Source: Candidatus Arsenophonus triatominarum (lineage in GTDB: Bacteria > Pseudomonadota > Gammaproteobacteria > Enterobacterales > Enterobacteriaceae). From it: 64,000 bases of DNA. The notes under the pieces were generated by a model, which saw only the letters and a list, made by a program, of their open reading frames with translations, was not told the origin of the DNA and did no database searches. This document shows, piece by piece, positions 43,869 to 52,952 of the stretch (position 1 is its first letter; each line of letters begins with the position of its first letter). A program made the translations under genes and the position numbers. Location: NCBI RefSeq assembly GCF_001640365.1, contig NZ_LWMI01000016.1:519664-583663 (forward strand), read 5' to 3'.

Positions 43869-44255
43869 TTATAAGGCAGGTATCAGAAAAGCTTTCACCA
43901 CTAAAGAGAGAATACCTAAAATACCCGCACCTAACATCCAGCGGATTAATTTTTGTTCAGCTCGAATACTTGACATCTCTAGTTGTAGGTCTTTGCGAAC
44001 ATCAGATATTTGTGCGTCTACTCTTTCGAAACGTAAATTCATCTCAGCAGATAAGTCTTTACGGACATCAGCTATTTCTTTTCTGACATCAGCTATGTCA
44101 CGTTTAACGTCAGCAATATCAGCTTTAGTAGCTACATCAACCGCCTCGTGTGATTCACGGACAGCTAAAGAAATGGCTTTAGCCTGATTTTTAGGCAAGC
44201 CTTCTTTTTCTAATGTTTCAACAAATTTTAATGTATCAAATGCAACCTGACCCAT
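43869..44255 (-). CDS. DUF1640-like coiled-coil membrane protein, prophage B
   Basis: 128 residues. The same membrane tail as 21754-22107 (MLGAGILGILSLVVKAFLIP), but with an extra repeat unit (DIADVRKEIADVRKDL) and a different middle (RFERVDAQISDVRKDL). The front quarter also differs (KFVETLEKEGLPKNQAKAIS). Variation is concentrated in the coiled coil. Confidence 0.65.
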   Translation of the reverse strand: MGQVAFDTLKFVETLEKEGLPKNQAKAISLAVRESHEAVDVATKADIADVKRDIADVRKEIADVRKDLSAEMNLRFERVDAQISDVRKDLQLEMSSIRAEQKLIRWMLGAGILGILSLVVKAFLIPAL

Positions 44256-44356
44256 AGGGAACCCTCCTTTTTGGTAAGTATAACGGGTTTAGGGTTCAAT
44301 CTGCAAAATCTTTCACGTTAATAGCTTAATTCGTTTCATTACGGAGAAATATTTTT

Positions 44357-45160
44357 ATGTCTAAATTAGTTGTTATCGAAAATACCATTGTACGTCAAGA
44401 CGCTTTTGGGCGTTATTGTCTGAATGATCTACACCGTGCCGCCGTTGCACAAGGTAAAGCGACAGAATCTCAGCGGCCATCTGTGTTTCTGAGAAGCGAG
44501 GGTATCAGCACTTTTGCGCAAAAAGTAAGCGAAGCATCGCAGAGTGCTTCGGTCAATATCATCAAAGGTGGACTTGAATCTGGCAGCTGGGCAGTTGAAA
44601 TTATCGCCATTCGATATGCAGCATGGATAGATCCCTCTTTTGAAGTTCAAGTTTATGAGCGGTTTAGGGATTCAGTAAAAAACAATAACGGCGTACTTGT
44701 TGAAAAAGTACAAGCTGGCCTGGCAATGATCGCTTTTTATAAGCAAGAGCTACGTATTGCGCCTTCCGCCATGTTGGGAGCGATGAAAAAACTCCAATCT
44801 TCCCTTGGAATGCCGGATATACTACCCGCTTACGCCGTTGATGCACCAGAAGGGAGTTTAACAGGTTCAAGCGAAGTGACACACTCCTTTACTGAGCTTT
44901 TACTACTGCATGGAAAGCCCTATACGGCACAATCTGGTTATCGGCGGCTACAACTGCTAGGACTCGCTGAACGTAAATCACGCCCTAGCAATAAACATCC
45001 TGACAAGGAAAAATTATTCTGGTCATTGACAGAAAAAGGATTACAGTTTGGTAAAAATCTGACTGACCCTAATAATCCGCGTCAAACGCAGCCTCACTTC
45101 TACGACAATCAGTTTCCCAGATTGTTAGGTGTCATGATGAACGGAATCACAGCAGCATAA
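44357..45160 (+). CDS. KilA-N domain antirepressor, prophage B
   Basis: 267 residues. KilA-N domain (GRYCLNDLHRAAVAQGKATE…IKGGLESGSWAVEIIAIRYA) and a C-terminal domain containing MLGAMKKLQSSLGMPDILPA and a winged-helix-like end (LLLLHGKPYTAQSGYRRLQL, KLFWSLTEKGLQFGKNL). Intact counterpart of the frameshifted A gene. First gene after the DUF1640 cargo gene on the early-left operon. Confidence 0.85.
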   Translation: MSKLVVIENTIVRQDAFGRYCLNDLHRAAVAQGKATESQRPSVFLRSEGISTFAQKVSEASQSASVNIIKGGLESGSWAVEIIAIRYAAWIDPSFEVQVYERFRDSVKNNNGVLVEKVQAGLAMIAFYKQELRIAPSAMLGAMKKLQSSLGMPDILPAYAVDAPEGSLTGSSEVTHSFTELLLLHGKPYTAQSGYRRLQLLGLAERKSRPSNKHPDKEKLFWSLTEKGLQFGKNLTDPNNPRQTQPHFYDNQFPRLLGVMMNGITAA

Positions 45161-45164
45161 TAAA

Positions 45165-45442
45165 CCATTGACGAAAGAAGAAATCATGCGCTATAGTTTA
45201 TTTGCATCTGCAAAATCAGATGTTGGGATTATCAACCCGATTGAAGTTAACCGCGACATGTACACGCCGCGAGCGTGTTTTTTAATGTCGTAATCTAGCC
45301 ACAATTCAATGGTGGGCTGGATGGGGCAGCTGAAAAGCTGGCCGGTTGGTTAACTCCGGTGTTGATAACCCTGTTCCGCTCACCGCCAATGAGATTATCA
45401 ACTCTAGCGGGGGTAAAATTAAGTTAACCATTGGAGGTCATT
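45165..45442 (+). ncRNA. C4-type antisense leader, prophage B (first)
   Basis: It contains the block ATGGTGGGCTGGATGGGGCA, then CTGAAAAGCTGGCCGG, and the hairpin CACGC-CGCGA-GCGTG plus T6 (45263-45283) framed by CGACAT/ATGTCG. These resemble the C4 RNA of P1-like antirepressor operons as I remember it. A later segment (CTCACCGCCAATGAGATTAT) can pair with the upstream GGTGGGCT part. It ends in the antirepressor ribosome site. Close relative at 51842-52119. Confidence 0.65.
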
Positions 45443-46225
45443 ATGACCGCGTTAGTTGTTACTCCCTTCTCATTTGAAAATCATCAAATTCGCACTGTCA
45501 GCATTAATGGCAATCCTTGGTTTATTGCTTCTGACGTTTGCTTAGCTCTAAAAATTTCTAATGTTAGCGATGCTCTTTATAAGCTTGATGATGATGAAAG
45601 ATTGTACCTAGGTTTAACCGAGGCACAAAAAATAGACAAGATGGCAAGGGAAATTAACATAATATCCGAATCAGGAATGTACACTTTAGTATTACGTTGC
45701 CGTGATGCAGTCAAACAAGGAACGCTCCCTCATCGTTTTCGTAAATGGGTAACAAACGAAGTTCTTCCCTCAATCCGCAAAACTGGCAAATATGAGGATC
45801 CTCAACCCAGACCAGAAGCCCCAGAGTTATTAAGCGATAACGATACTCGCAATCTCGCTCATCTAGTTTGGAGTATGGCGAATGGATTTAGATTCGAGAG
45901 AGCATGGACGCAAGGTATCTGGTATGCTCTCCGTCATGTGACAGGAGTCGCATCGCCTCAACATTTCGAAGTTAATCAAATAGCAATAATTGCAGAAGAA
46001 TGCCGCCGGATTTACGGCATGACTAACACGCTCAAATCAGCTATTTTTGATGCTGAAAAACAAGTTATCCGTCGTTTACTTCGTCATAAAGACGATGTCG
46101 AGACCGTACTTCGTGAAATGCAGCAACTGTTAGAAGCAAGTACTCACGAATACGATAGCGTCATGACTCAATCCCTTGAAAGATGGCAACAGGCGAACGT
46201 CAATCGCTTCCTCCAACGAAACTAA
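45443..46225 (+). CDS. BRO-N antirepressor with P22-antirepressor-type C-terminus, prophage B
   Basis: 260 residues. A BRO-N domain (IRTVSINGNPWFIASDVCLA, LKISNVSDALYKLDDDE, ISESGMYTLVLRCRDAVKQG) is followed from about residue 130 by the shared C-terminal domain. That domain is nearly identical to 27417-28163, although the N-terminal domains are unrelated, so the gene is a domain swap. GGAGG before the ATG at 45443. Confidence 0.87.
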   Translation: MTALVVTPFSFENHQIRTVSINGNPWFIASDVCLALKISNVSDALYKLDDDERLYLGLTEAQKIDKMAREINIISESGMYTLVLRCRDAVKQGTLPHRFRKWVTNEVLPSIRKTGKYEDPQPRPEAPELLSDNDTRNLAHLVWSMANGFRFERAWTQGIWYALRHVTGVASPQHFEVNQIAIIAEECRRIYGMTNTLKSAIFDAEKQVIRRLLRHKDDVETVLREMQQLLEASTHEYDSVMTQSLERWQQANVNRFLQRN

Positions 46226-46290
46226 ATCATCTTAACGCCCCTTTTTACAGGGGCAATCTTTAATCAATTTAACTATTGAGGGATACCCTT

Positions 46291-47106
46291 ATGCAAAATT
46301 TAATCAACATCGAAACAAAAAATATCAATGATGAATTAATCCAGACGGTTAATGCCCGTGATTTACATACGTTTTTGGAAAGTAAACAAGACTTTTCTAC
46401 ATGGATAAAAAAGCGAATCTCAGATTATGGATTTGTTGAAAATAAAGACTTTATTCGCTTCCACAAAAAAATGGAAGCCAACAACGCTACCATAATCGAC
46501 TATCACATTTCCCTCGATATGGCGAAAGAGCTATCAATGGTTGAGCGCAACGAAAAAGGGAAACAGGCCAGACAGTATTTTATTGAATGTGAAAGACGGA
46601 TTTTACAGCCGAAATTATCTAATGACCCAACAAATTTAGGCTTACCTAATTTCCTTGACCCTGCTGAATCTGCAATTGCATGGGCTGAGCAGCACAAAAA
46701 AGTTCAACTGTTAGGTGTACAGGTTCAACAGCTTGAAACCGAAATCGATAGCCTAAAAAACCTGTTTCAGGTTGGTATGTCACCCGTTCAGTTTTGCAAA
46801 CAACTTAATGGCGTAAACATTAACCAGGTTAACCTTTTTCTAGAATCGCGTCATTTTCTCTACGATGCAGAAAAGGATATCAGCAAGGCTCATGTCTGGC
46901 GTGTGCATTCCTATGCGAGAGATACGTATCTAACCGAATCCCCCTTCATCATGACAAACGATTATGGACAACGTCAGTGTTACAAAATCATTCTGCTAAA
47001 AAAGGGGGCTACATGGCTTTATAACCAATACCTCAAAGGTAAGCTACCGATGAAGAAAGACTGGAACGGCGAATTCACTCACGACAAATATAATCAGGTG
47101 GCATAA
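46291..47106 (+). CDS. AntA-domain antirepressor, prophage B
   Basis: 271 residues, homologue of 23890-24705 with the most change at residues 30-75 (DFSTWIKKRISDYGFVENKD) and near identity afterwards. Start MQNLINIE after GAGGGATAC. Confidence 0.85.
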   Translation: MQNLINIETKNINDELIQTVNARDLHTFLESKQDFSTWIKKRISDYGFVENKDFIRFHKKMEANNATIIDYHISLDMAKELSMVERNEKGKQARQYFIECERRILQPKLSNDPTNLGLPNFLDPAESAIAWAEQHKKVQLLGVQVQQLETEIDSLKNLFQVGMSPVQFCKQLNGVNINQVNLFLESRHFLYDAEKDISKAHVWRVHSYARDTYLTESPFIMTNDYGQRQCYKIILLKKGATWLYNQYLKGKLPMKKDWNGEFTHDKYNQVA

Positions 47107-47115
47107 GGGGTAACG

Positions 47116-47253
47116 ATGAACAAAGACAACATCCTGCTAGCGCTGGCAAGACAGGCAGCAAAGTTAGCGATTGATACCCAACGACAAGATATATGGCTAA
47201 TCGCTTTATCACTGCAACTAAAAGCTTATGGAAAAAATCATCATGCCCCTTAA
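47116..47253 (+). CDS. Small phage protein (45 residues), prophage B
   Basis: Same product as 24715-24852, same spacing after the AntA gene. Confidence 0.5.
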   Translation: MNKDNILLALARQAAKLAIDTQRQDIWLIALSLQLKAYGKNHHAP

Positions 47254-47404
47254 ATCTGAAAAGGCGAAAAAACGCCATCTTAAAGAAAAAATTATCACTC
47301 TGCTACTGGATTCGTCCTTTTCACAAAATGAAATCGAGTTATTAGTCGCGGAGATTAAAACCAGAAAAAACAGGATGCTATTTCAGTTCGAGGAGGTCAA
47401 ATGA
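47228..47404 (+). CDS. Small basic phage protein, prophage B
   Basis: Same product as 24827-25003; overlaps both neighbours. Confidence 0.5.
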   Translation: MEKIIMPLKSEKAKKRHLKEKIITLLLDSSFSQNEIELLVAEIKTRKNRMLFQFEEVK

Positions 47405-47649
47405 ACCCTTACGCCATGCAAGATTACTGGTACGAACAACAGCAAGAAATTGCTTATTGGGAAGACAGGCTGGACGACGAAATCAGCGAACTTGTCCAGC
47501 CTGTTTATGACTGCCTACCTTCCTCAGTGATGCGAAAACTCAGTATTGAGGATTTTGACGATATCTGGAAGGCGCTGTTTAACCATTTCAAAAATGAGAA
47601 CATCCATCAGTACAAAGCACTTCAAGCACCTAAGAGGAAATATCTATGA
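47401..47649 (+). CDS. Hypothetical acidic phage protein, prophage B
   Basis: 82 residues, two substitutions from 25000-25248. Overlaps the annealing-protein gene by 4 bases. Confidence 0.6.
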   Translation: MNPYAMQDYWYEQQQEIAYWEDRLDDEISELVQPVYDCLPSSVMRKLSIEDFDDIWKALFNHFKNENIHQYKALQAPKRKYL

Positions 47650-48587
47650 GCGAAACACAACATACCGAAAAAGAGAGAAGTTTTCAACAACAGGTTTGGG
47701 AAACGCTGTCGGTGATTAATGTTAACGATAAAGTTGAAAAGAAAAACGGCCTTTCTTATCTCTCATGGGCTTGGGCATGGGGCGTATTAATGGCACATTA
47801 CCCAGAATCCTACTATAAGCATGTTGCTCAATAGTGAAATAAAGTTGCTTAAAATAAAAACAAGTTAGATACATCTAAAAAATACAAAAATAGTTTATTT
47901 TTTAATCTTACATGGGTTATTTTTAATGCAAAAATTGATTATTTTACCATCAGCGGCTGGTTTTTTTGTAAGTCATAATTAATTTTGCTATTGAGCAACA
48001 GGCTTTATGTCATTGATGCCATTAGCTATAACAATGATGGCAGTGCGATGGTGTCGTTAACACTCACGGTTAAACAAGGAAATAATGAGTTTCCCCGAAA
48101 AATGTGGTTACCCGTTATGGATTACCGGAATCAGGCTATTTCTAACCCTAATGCCGTTGATATCAATAAAACGCTCATGCGCTGTCTCACCAAGGCTATT
48201 TCAATGTTTGGATTAGGATTTTATATCTATGCCGGAGAAGACTTGCCTGAACAGGAAAAAATTGTAATACAGAAAGAAGCCGCACAACAAAAAGCCCGTT
48301 ACGAACAATTAATCCAGGAATTAGAAACATCAGCAAAAGGCGGTATTGAATCAATGAAATCCCATTGGCTGAAATTAACACCAGAAGAGACGGATATCAT
48401 TGGCGAAGAAAATAAAATGGCTATTTATCGCAATATTGCAATGAAAAACGAGGCTAATCATGAAGCAGAAAACGGACGAATGGTTTCAGGCAAGACTTGG
48501 GAAAGTCACCGCCAGCAATTTACACAAGGTGTTATCCAAAGGCAGGGGAACAACGCAACGAAACTACCTCATGCAATTAGTTTGTGA
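47646..48587 (+). pseudogene. Annealing protein (DUF1071/Sak-like), prophage B, broken by a MITE
   Basis: Same protein as 25245-25994 but split after HYPESYY by a 189-bp insert at 47817-48005. Reading resumes as VIDAISYNNDGS. An internal start could give the C-terminal 200 residues, but the conserved N-terminal core would be missing. Confidence 0.92.
47817..48005. mobile_element. 189-bp MITE related to the IS5-like element
   Basis: Terminal inverted repeats of 18 bp (AAGCATGTTGCTCAATAG and AAGCCTGTTGCTCAATAG on the other strand) with one mismatch, flanked by the direct repeat TAT (47814-47816, 48006-48008). The empty site is present in prophage A (TACTATGTCATT near 25411). No coding capacity. 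The ends match those of the IS5-like element in terL, including GTGAAATA beyond the repeat, so that family's transposase probably moved it. Confidence 0.9.
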
Positions 48588-49116
48588 AACCCTTACCGGA
48601 CGACGAGAAGAAATTAAAACCAATCAGGCCATTGAACGGGGCATTGCCCTTGAACCACAAGCTAGAGCGCGATATTGCCTCAATGAGTTTGATGTCACGG
48701 TCACCGAAGTGGGCTTTATCCCCCACCCGTCTATTGCGCTATTTGGGGCAAGTCCTGATGGTTTGGTTAATGATGATGGACTTATCGAAATCAAATGCCC
48801 CAACACCACTACCCACATTGAAACCATTGTCACAGGAAAACCGAAATACGAATACCTGTTACAAATGCACGGCCAAATGATGTGCACAGGCAGAAACTGG
48901 TGCGATTTTGTCAGCTATGATGACAGACTTCCCCCTAACCTTGCCTACTACAAAATCCGGATTATCAAGGATGACAATCTGGTTAACGAAATTGAACAAG
49001 CCGTTCAAGCATTTATCGAAAAGCTGAAATCAGAAATCAACAAAATTAATCAAAAAGCGGAGGCAACATGGCAAACCACAACCAGTGTAACTTTACCGGA
49101 CGCATCGGCAAATTAG
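48460..49116 (+). CDS. YqaJ/λ-exonuclease-type recombination nuclease, prophage B
   Basis: 218 residues. The PD-(D/E)XK nuclease core shows as EWFQARLGKVTASNLHKVL, FGASPDGLVNDDGLIEIKCP (catalytic Asp, Glu-x-Lys) and YLLQMHGQMMCTGRNWCDFV. It would resect double-strand ends for the annealing protein whose gene it overlaps. The last codons overlap ssb. Confidence 0.9.
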   Translation: MKQKTDEWFQARLGKVTASNLHKVLSKGRGTTQRNYLMQLVCETLTGRREEIKTNQAIERGIALEPQARARYCLNEFDVTVTEVGFIPHPSIALFGASPDGLVNDDGLIEIKCPNTTTHIETIVTGKPKYEYLLQMHGQMMCTGRNWCDFVSYDDRLPPNLAYYKIRIIKDDNLVNEIEQAVQAFIEKLKSEINKINQKAEATWQTTTSVTLPDASAN

Positions 49117-49167
49117 ATATCCGCTATACCCAAGATAAAAATCCCATATCCGTATTTTCTATCGCTA

Positions 49168-50049
49168 TAGCTAGGCGACTTAATTTTGATTACAAGGTGT
49201 GTTATGAGTTATACAATTGATTTTCGACGTAAAGTAATATCTGTAAGGAAAGCCGAAGGTTTAACAATTCGAGAAACTGCGAAACAATTCCGTATTGGAA
49301 AAGCGTCTTTAGTACGTTGGCTTAAACGACCAGAGCCAAAAAATTCAACGCCACGTAAGAGGAAGCTCGATAAAAATGCTTTAGCAAAAGATGTGGAACA
49401 GTATCCAGATGCTTACCAAAAGGAACGGGCAGAGCGATTCGGTGTTTGTAAAAAGACTATTTGGCAATCCCTTAAAAAGCTGGGATTAACCTATAAAAAA
49501 AACTCTATTCCATCCAAAAACCAACGAAAGCGACAGGCTGGCACATCAGCAAAAAAGGCAACAGTATGAAAAAAAAGATAAATCTGTTGTTTTTATTGAT
49601 GAAAGTGGTTTTTCACATGACACTCCACGAACTCACGGCTATTCCCCAAAAGGTCACCGTTGTTTTGGCCTGAAAAACTGGGGTGCTAAGGGAAGAACAA
49701 ATGTTATTGGCGCTTTATTGGGAACAACCCTTTTTGCTATCGGATTATTTGATTGCAATATTAATCGTGATGTTTTTTATGTTTGGATCACAAAAATATT
49801 GCTCCCAGAACTTCCTGAAAATTCTGTTATTTTTATGGACAACGCTAGCTTTCACAAAGGTAAGAATATTGAACAGGCAATTATAAACGCAGGACACCAG
49901 ATAGAATATTTGCCTGTGTATTCACCAGATTTAAATCCTATAGAACATAAATGGTCTCAAGCTAAACGTAAGAAAGATGGAAACAGGATGCACTATCGAT
50001 GACCTGTTTTTAATACATATGCTGTAATCAAAATTAAGTCGCCTAGCTA
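49168..50049 (+). mobile_element. IS630-family element, copy 7 (882 bp)
   Basis: TA repeats at 49166-49167 and 50050-50051, perfect ends. Confidence 0.95.
49204..50027 (+). pseudogene. IS630 transposase with A8 shift and a late frameshift
   Basis: 8/8 poly-A configuration plus an extra base near 49971 (AAACGTAAGAAAG), which changes the last residues after KWSQAKRKK. The catalytic Glu is still encoded but the C-terminal end is lost. Confidence 0.85.
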
Positions 50050-50406
50050 TATCAGCAAATCAAGAAAAGACAACAGCGGTCAATGGATTGATGAGACCAC
50101 ATGGGTTAATTGCAAGGCATTTAAACAAATAGCGGAATATATCAATAATCATGCACAAAAAGGCACTTTTGTTCGTGTTACCACGGTCTATCAGGAAAAT
50201 AAATGGACAGATAAATCCGGTCAGCAAAGGATATCGCCCGAATTTTTAGTCAATGACGTTGAAATATTGGGCAACAGGAAGGAAATAAAACCGCAGGAAA
50301 GTCAAAGTAGACCGAATGTGCCAACCACAAGCCAGCCAAGCAATAATCCTGTGATTGAGCCTGATTTTGATGATTCCATCCCCTTTTAGACGCAGGAGAA
50401 ATTACT

Positions 50407-50583
50407 ATGTGGATTTTAATCTTGTCCATGTACGCCAGTCCTTACTCATCAAGTAACTTTGCAAGTCTTCATACTCAAGAGTTTGACACTGAGAACATGT
50501 GTCAATTTGCCGCTAAACAGTTTGAGCGGGAGTTTGAAACTTTCAAGGATATCAGCGCCAAAGCGATTTGCGTTAAAAAGTAA
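50407..50583 (+). CDS. Small secreted-looking phage protein, prophage B
   Basis: 58 residues (MWILILSMYASPYSSSNFAS…), with a short hydrophobic N-terminus and two later cysteines (MCQFAAKQ, AICVKK). AGGAG is 8-9 bases before the ATG. It follows ssb by 17 bases. Resembles small superinfection or periplasmic phage proteins only in outline. Confidence 0.55.
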   Translation: MWILILSMYASPYSSSNFASLHTQEFDTENMCQFAAKQFEREFETFKDISAKAICVKK

Positions 50584-50585
50584 TT

Positions 50586-51779
50586 TGTAGTAGCTCAGAC
50601 TTAATCTGACAGTTGCCGGTTATTTATACAGTACCTGTCAGGTTAAATTTGATTTAAATCTTTCTCTCTCCAAAGTTGTTTTCCATCGTGTAAAGTTGCC
50701 ATAGGAGTTCGACCGCAACACATTTTTCCTTGATGAGTGCGTTGGTTATTATATTCCGCTAACCATTTATCTAAATCAGCTTGTAATTCATTTAAAGCCC
50801 TATAGATTTTCTTACGAAAAGCCACCTGATAGAACTCTTGTAATACAGTTTTATGAAAGCGTTCACAAATCCCATTAGTTTGAGGTGAACGAGCTTTAGT
50901 TTTTGTATGATCAATATCATTGATAGCGAGATAAAGTTGATAATCGTGATGTTCAACTTTACCACAATACTCACTGCCTCTGTCCGTCAGTATACGTAAC
51001 ACCGGTAACCCATGCTGGGAATAAAAAGGGAGAACCTTGTCATTTAATAAATCTGCCGCCGTTATCGCGCTTTTTGTTGTGTAAAGCTTACAATGAACGA
51101 CTTTACTGTAAGTATCAATGTAAGTTTGTTGATAAACACGACCAACGCCTTTTAAATGACCGACATAAAAAGTATCTTGTGAACCCAGATAACCTGGATG
51201 CGCTGTTTCAATCTCACCACAGGCTTCATCATCTTGCGCTTTCTTTTCTAGAGCACTGATTTGTGATTCTGACAGGATAATTCCTTCTGTTGCGATTTTA
51301 TCTTCAAGCGCTTTTAGGCGTTTTGTAAAATTTTCGAGATTATGGCGCAGCCAAATAGAGCGAACGCCACTCCCCGAAACAAAAATGCCTTTTTTTCTTA
51401 GTTCATTACTACTGCGGTGTTGACCGTGTGCAGGGTATTCAATCGCATACTCGACTACAGCGCTTTCAATCTGTTCATCTACTCTATTTTTTACGTTAGG
51501 CACCCGTCGATTTTGATTAATTAAAGCGTCTATCCCACCATCGTTAACAAGTTCCTGGTAGCGATAAAACGTATCTCGGGATACCCCCATAATCTTACAG
51601 GCTTTTGAGACGTTATTAAGCTCTTCAGCGAGGTTAAGTAACCCGACTTTATGTTTGATGATAGGATTATTTGTTTGATACATAGAATTACCTTTTATTT
51701 AATTATCTAATGATGTTAATTAAAACCGGTAACGCTCTTTTTTAAATCAGAATTGTCGGATTAAGTTAAGACTAATACA
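50586..51779 (-). mobile_element. IS481-family element, copy 7 (1194 bp, complete)
   Basis: Flanked by the perfect 7-bp repeat AGTAATT (50579-50585 and 51780-51786), a simple insertion just after the small gene. Confidence 0.96.
50643..51683 (-). CDS. IS481 transposase (copy 7)
   Basis: 346 residues, intact, same sequence as copy 5. Confidence 0.92.
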   Translation of the reverse strand: MYQTNNPIIKHKVGLLNLAEELNNVSKACKIMGVSRDTFYRYQELVNDGGIDALINQNRRVPNVKNRVDEQIESAVVEYAIEYPAHGQHRSSNELRKKGIFVSGSGVRSIWLRHNLENFTKRLKALEDKIATEGIILSESQISALEKKAQDDEACGEIETAHPGYLGSQDTFYVGHLKGVGRVYQQTYIDTYSKVVHCKLYTTKSAITAADLLNDKVLPFYSQHGLPVLRILTDRGSEYCGKVEHHDYQLYLAINDIDHTKTKARSPQTNGICERFHKTVLQEFYQVAFRKKIYRALNELQADLDKWLAEYNNQRTHQGKMCCGRTPMATLHDGKQLWREKDLNQI

Positions 51780-51841
51780 AGTAATTACCCTACCTGTATT
51801 TACCGTGCTTAATTAACTCATGCAGTAAAGCAATTAATGAT

Positions 51842-52119
51842 TATGTTGACGAAAGAAGAAGTCATGCGCTATAGTTTACCTGCATCTGCAAAATCAGATG
51901 TCGGGCTTAGCACCCCGTGTTAGTAACCGCGACATGCACACGCCGCGAGCGTGTTTTTTAGTGTCGTAAATCTAGCCACAAATTCTATGGTGGGCTGGAT
52001 GGGGCAGCTGAAAAGCTGGCCGGCGGTTACTCCGGTAGTGCTAACCCTGTTCAGCTCACCACCAATATGAGCTTAGCACCTCTTGGTGGTGGTAAAATCA
52101 AGTAACCATCGGAGGTCTT
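51842..52119 (+). ncRNA. C4-type antisense leader, prophage B (second)
   Basis: Close to 45165-45442 in most blocks: hairpin CACGC-CGCGA-GCGTG with T6 (51939-51959), ATGGTGGGCTGGATGGGGCA, CTGAAAAGCTGGCCGG. The short segments predicted to pair with the target (GGGCTTAGCACC / AGCTTAGCACCT) differ from the first leader (GGGATTATCAACCC / AGATTATCAACTC). They covary with one another, which supports a specific antisense pairing in each leader. Confidence 0.68.
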
Positions 52120-52887
52120 ATGACACTTCAAATATCCGCTATTAACCCTAAAGTTACTGTTCATAACGGCAAAGCTATTACCACGTCTCAAGACCTTGCT
52201 GATTACTTTGGAAAATTGCATAAACATGTTCTTGCAAAAATAGAATCTCTTGATTGTTCTAAAGAATTTATGACGGCCAACTTTTCGGCCGTCGTAGTAA
52301 AGATTCAAGCTGGTTTCAATAAGCGTGATTCCAAAGCTTACGAAATGACCAAAGACGGCTTCGTATTTTTAGTAATGGGATTTACCGGAAAGAAAGCAGC
52401 CCAATTCAAGGAAGCCTATATTGCTGAATTTAATCGCATGGAAGCAGAGCTACATTCTGCCCCAAAATACCAACCTGAAGCTCACGAAAAGTTCAGCAGC
52501 AAAGATACCCAAAATCTCGCCCGTATCATTGCGCTGATGACTCAAAACTTTCGTTTCAGGGACGCATGGAATAATGCCATCTGGTATGCATTAAGAGAAG
52601 TCACAGGTATTCCCTCACCTTATCCGATGGAAGTCAGACTAGTCCCTTCTATCGCTACAGAATGTGAGCGTATCTGGCATGTCACGGAAGAGCTTCAAGA
52701 TAAAATAGCCGATGCAGAAAAAACATCGATTAAACGAATTATCCGCAAACGTGAAAATGCCGATAAAGTTATCGCTGAAATAGAAACTTTGTTATCTCAG
52801 GCTACACAGGATAACCAGCTAATGCTAAATGGTGCTCTTTCAAATTGGCATAAAGCTGAACTCACCCATTTCCTCCAACGTAACTAA
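52120..52887 (+). CDS. Rha antirepressor with P22-antirepressor-type C-terminus, prophage B
   Basis: 255 residues. Rha domain in 1-110 (TTSQDLADYFGKLHKHVLAK, YEMTKDGFVFLVMGFTGKKA) fused to the shared C-terminal domain in diverged form (NLARIIALMTQNFRFRDAWN…NWHKAELTHFLQRN). Together with 27417, 33864 and 45443 this gives four unrelated N-terminal domains on one C-terminal module. Confidence 0.85.
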   Translation: MTLQISAINPKVTVHNGKAITTSQDLADYFGKLHKHVLAKIESLDCSKEFMTANFSAVVVKIQAGFNKRDSKAYEMTKDGFVFLVMGFTGKKAAQFKEAYIAEFNRMEAELHSAPKYQPEAHEKFSSKDTQNLARIIALMTQNFRFRDAWNNAIWYALREVTGIPSPYPMEVRLVPSIATECERIWHVTEELQDKIADAEKTSIKRIIRKRENADKVIAEIETLLSQATQDNQLMLNGALSNWHKAELTHFLQRN

Positions 52888-52952
52888 ATAATCCTAACGC
52901 CCCTTTTTACAGGGGTAATCATTCATCAATTTAACTATTGAGAGATACCTTT

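Larger units (their letters stand above)
49068..50389 (+). pseudogene. ssb: Single-stranded DNA-binding protein, prophage B, interrupted by IS630
   Basis: It starts MANHNQCNFTGRIGKLDIRY and is cut after FSIA by the element at 49168-50049. It continues ISKSRKDNSGQWIDETTWVN and ends with the acidic SSB tail DFDDSIPF. Excision plus one TA restores a 141-codon OB-fold protein. Third member of the recombination cluster, after the annealing protein and exonuclease. Confidence 0.9.
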
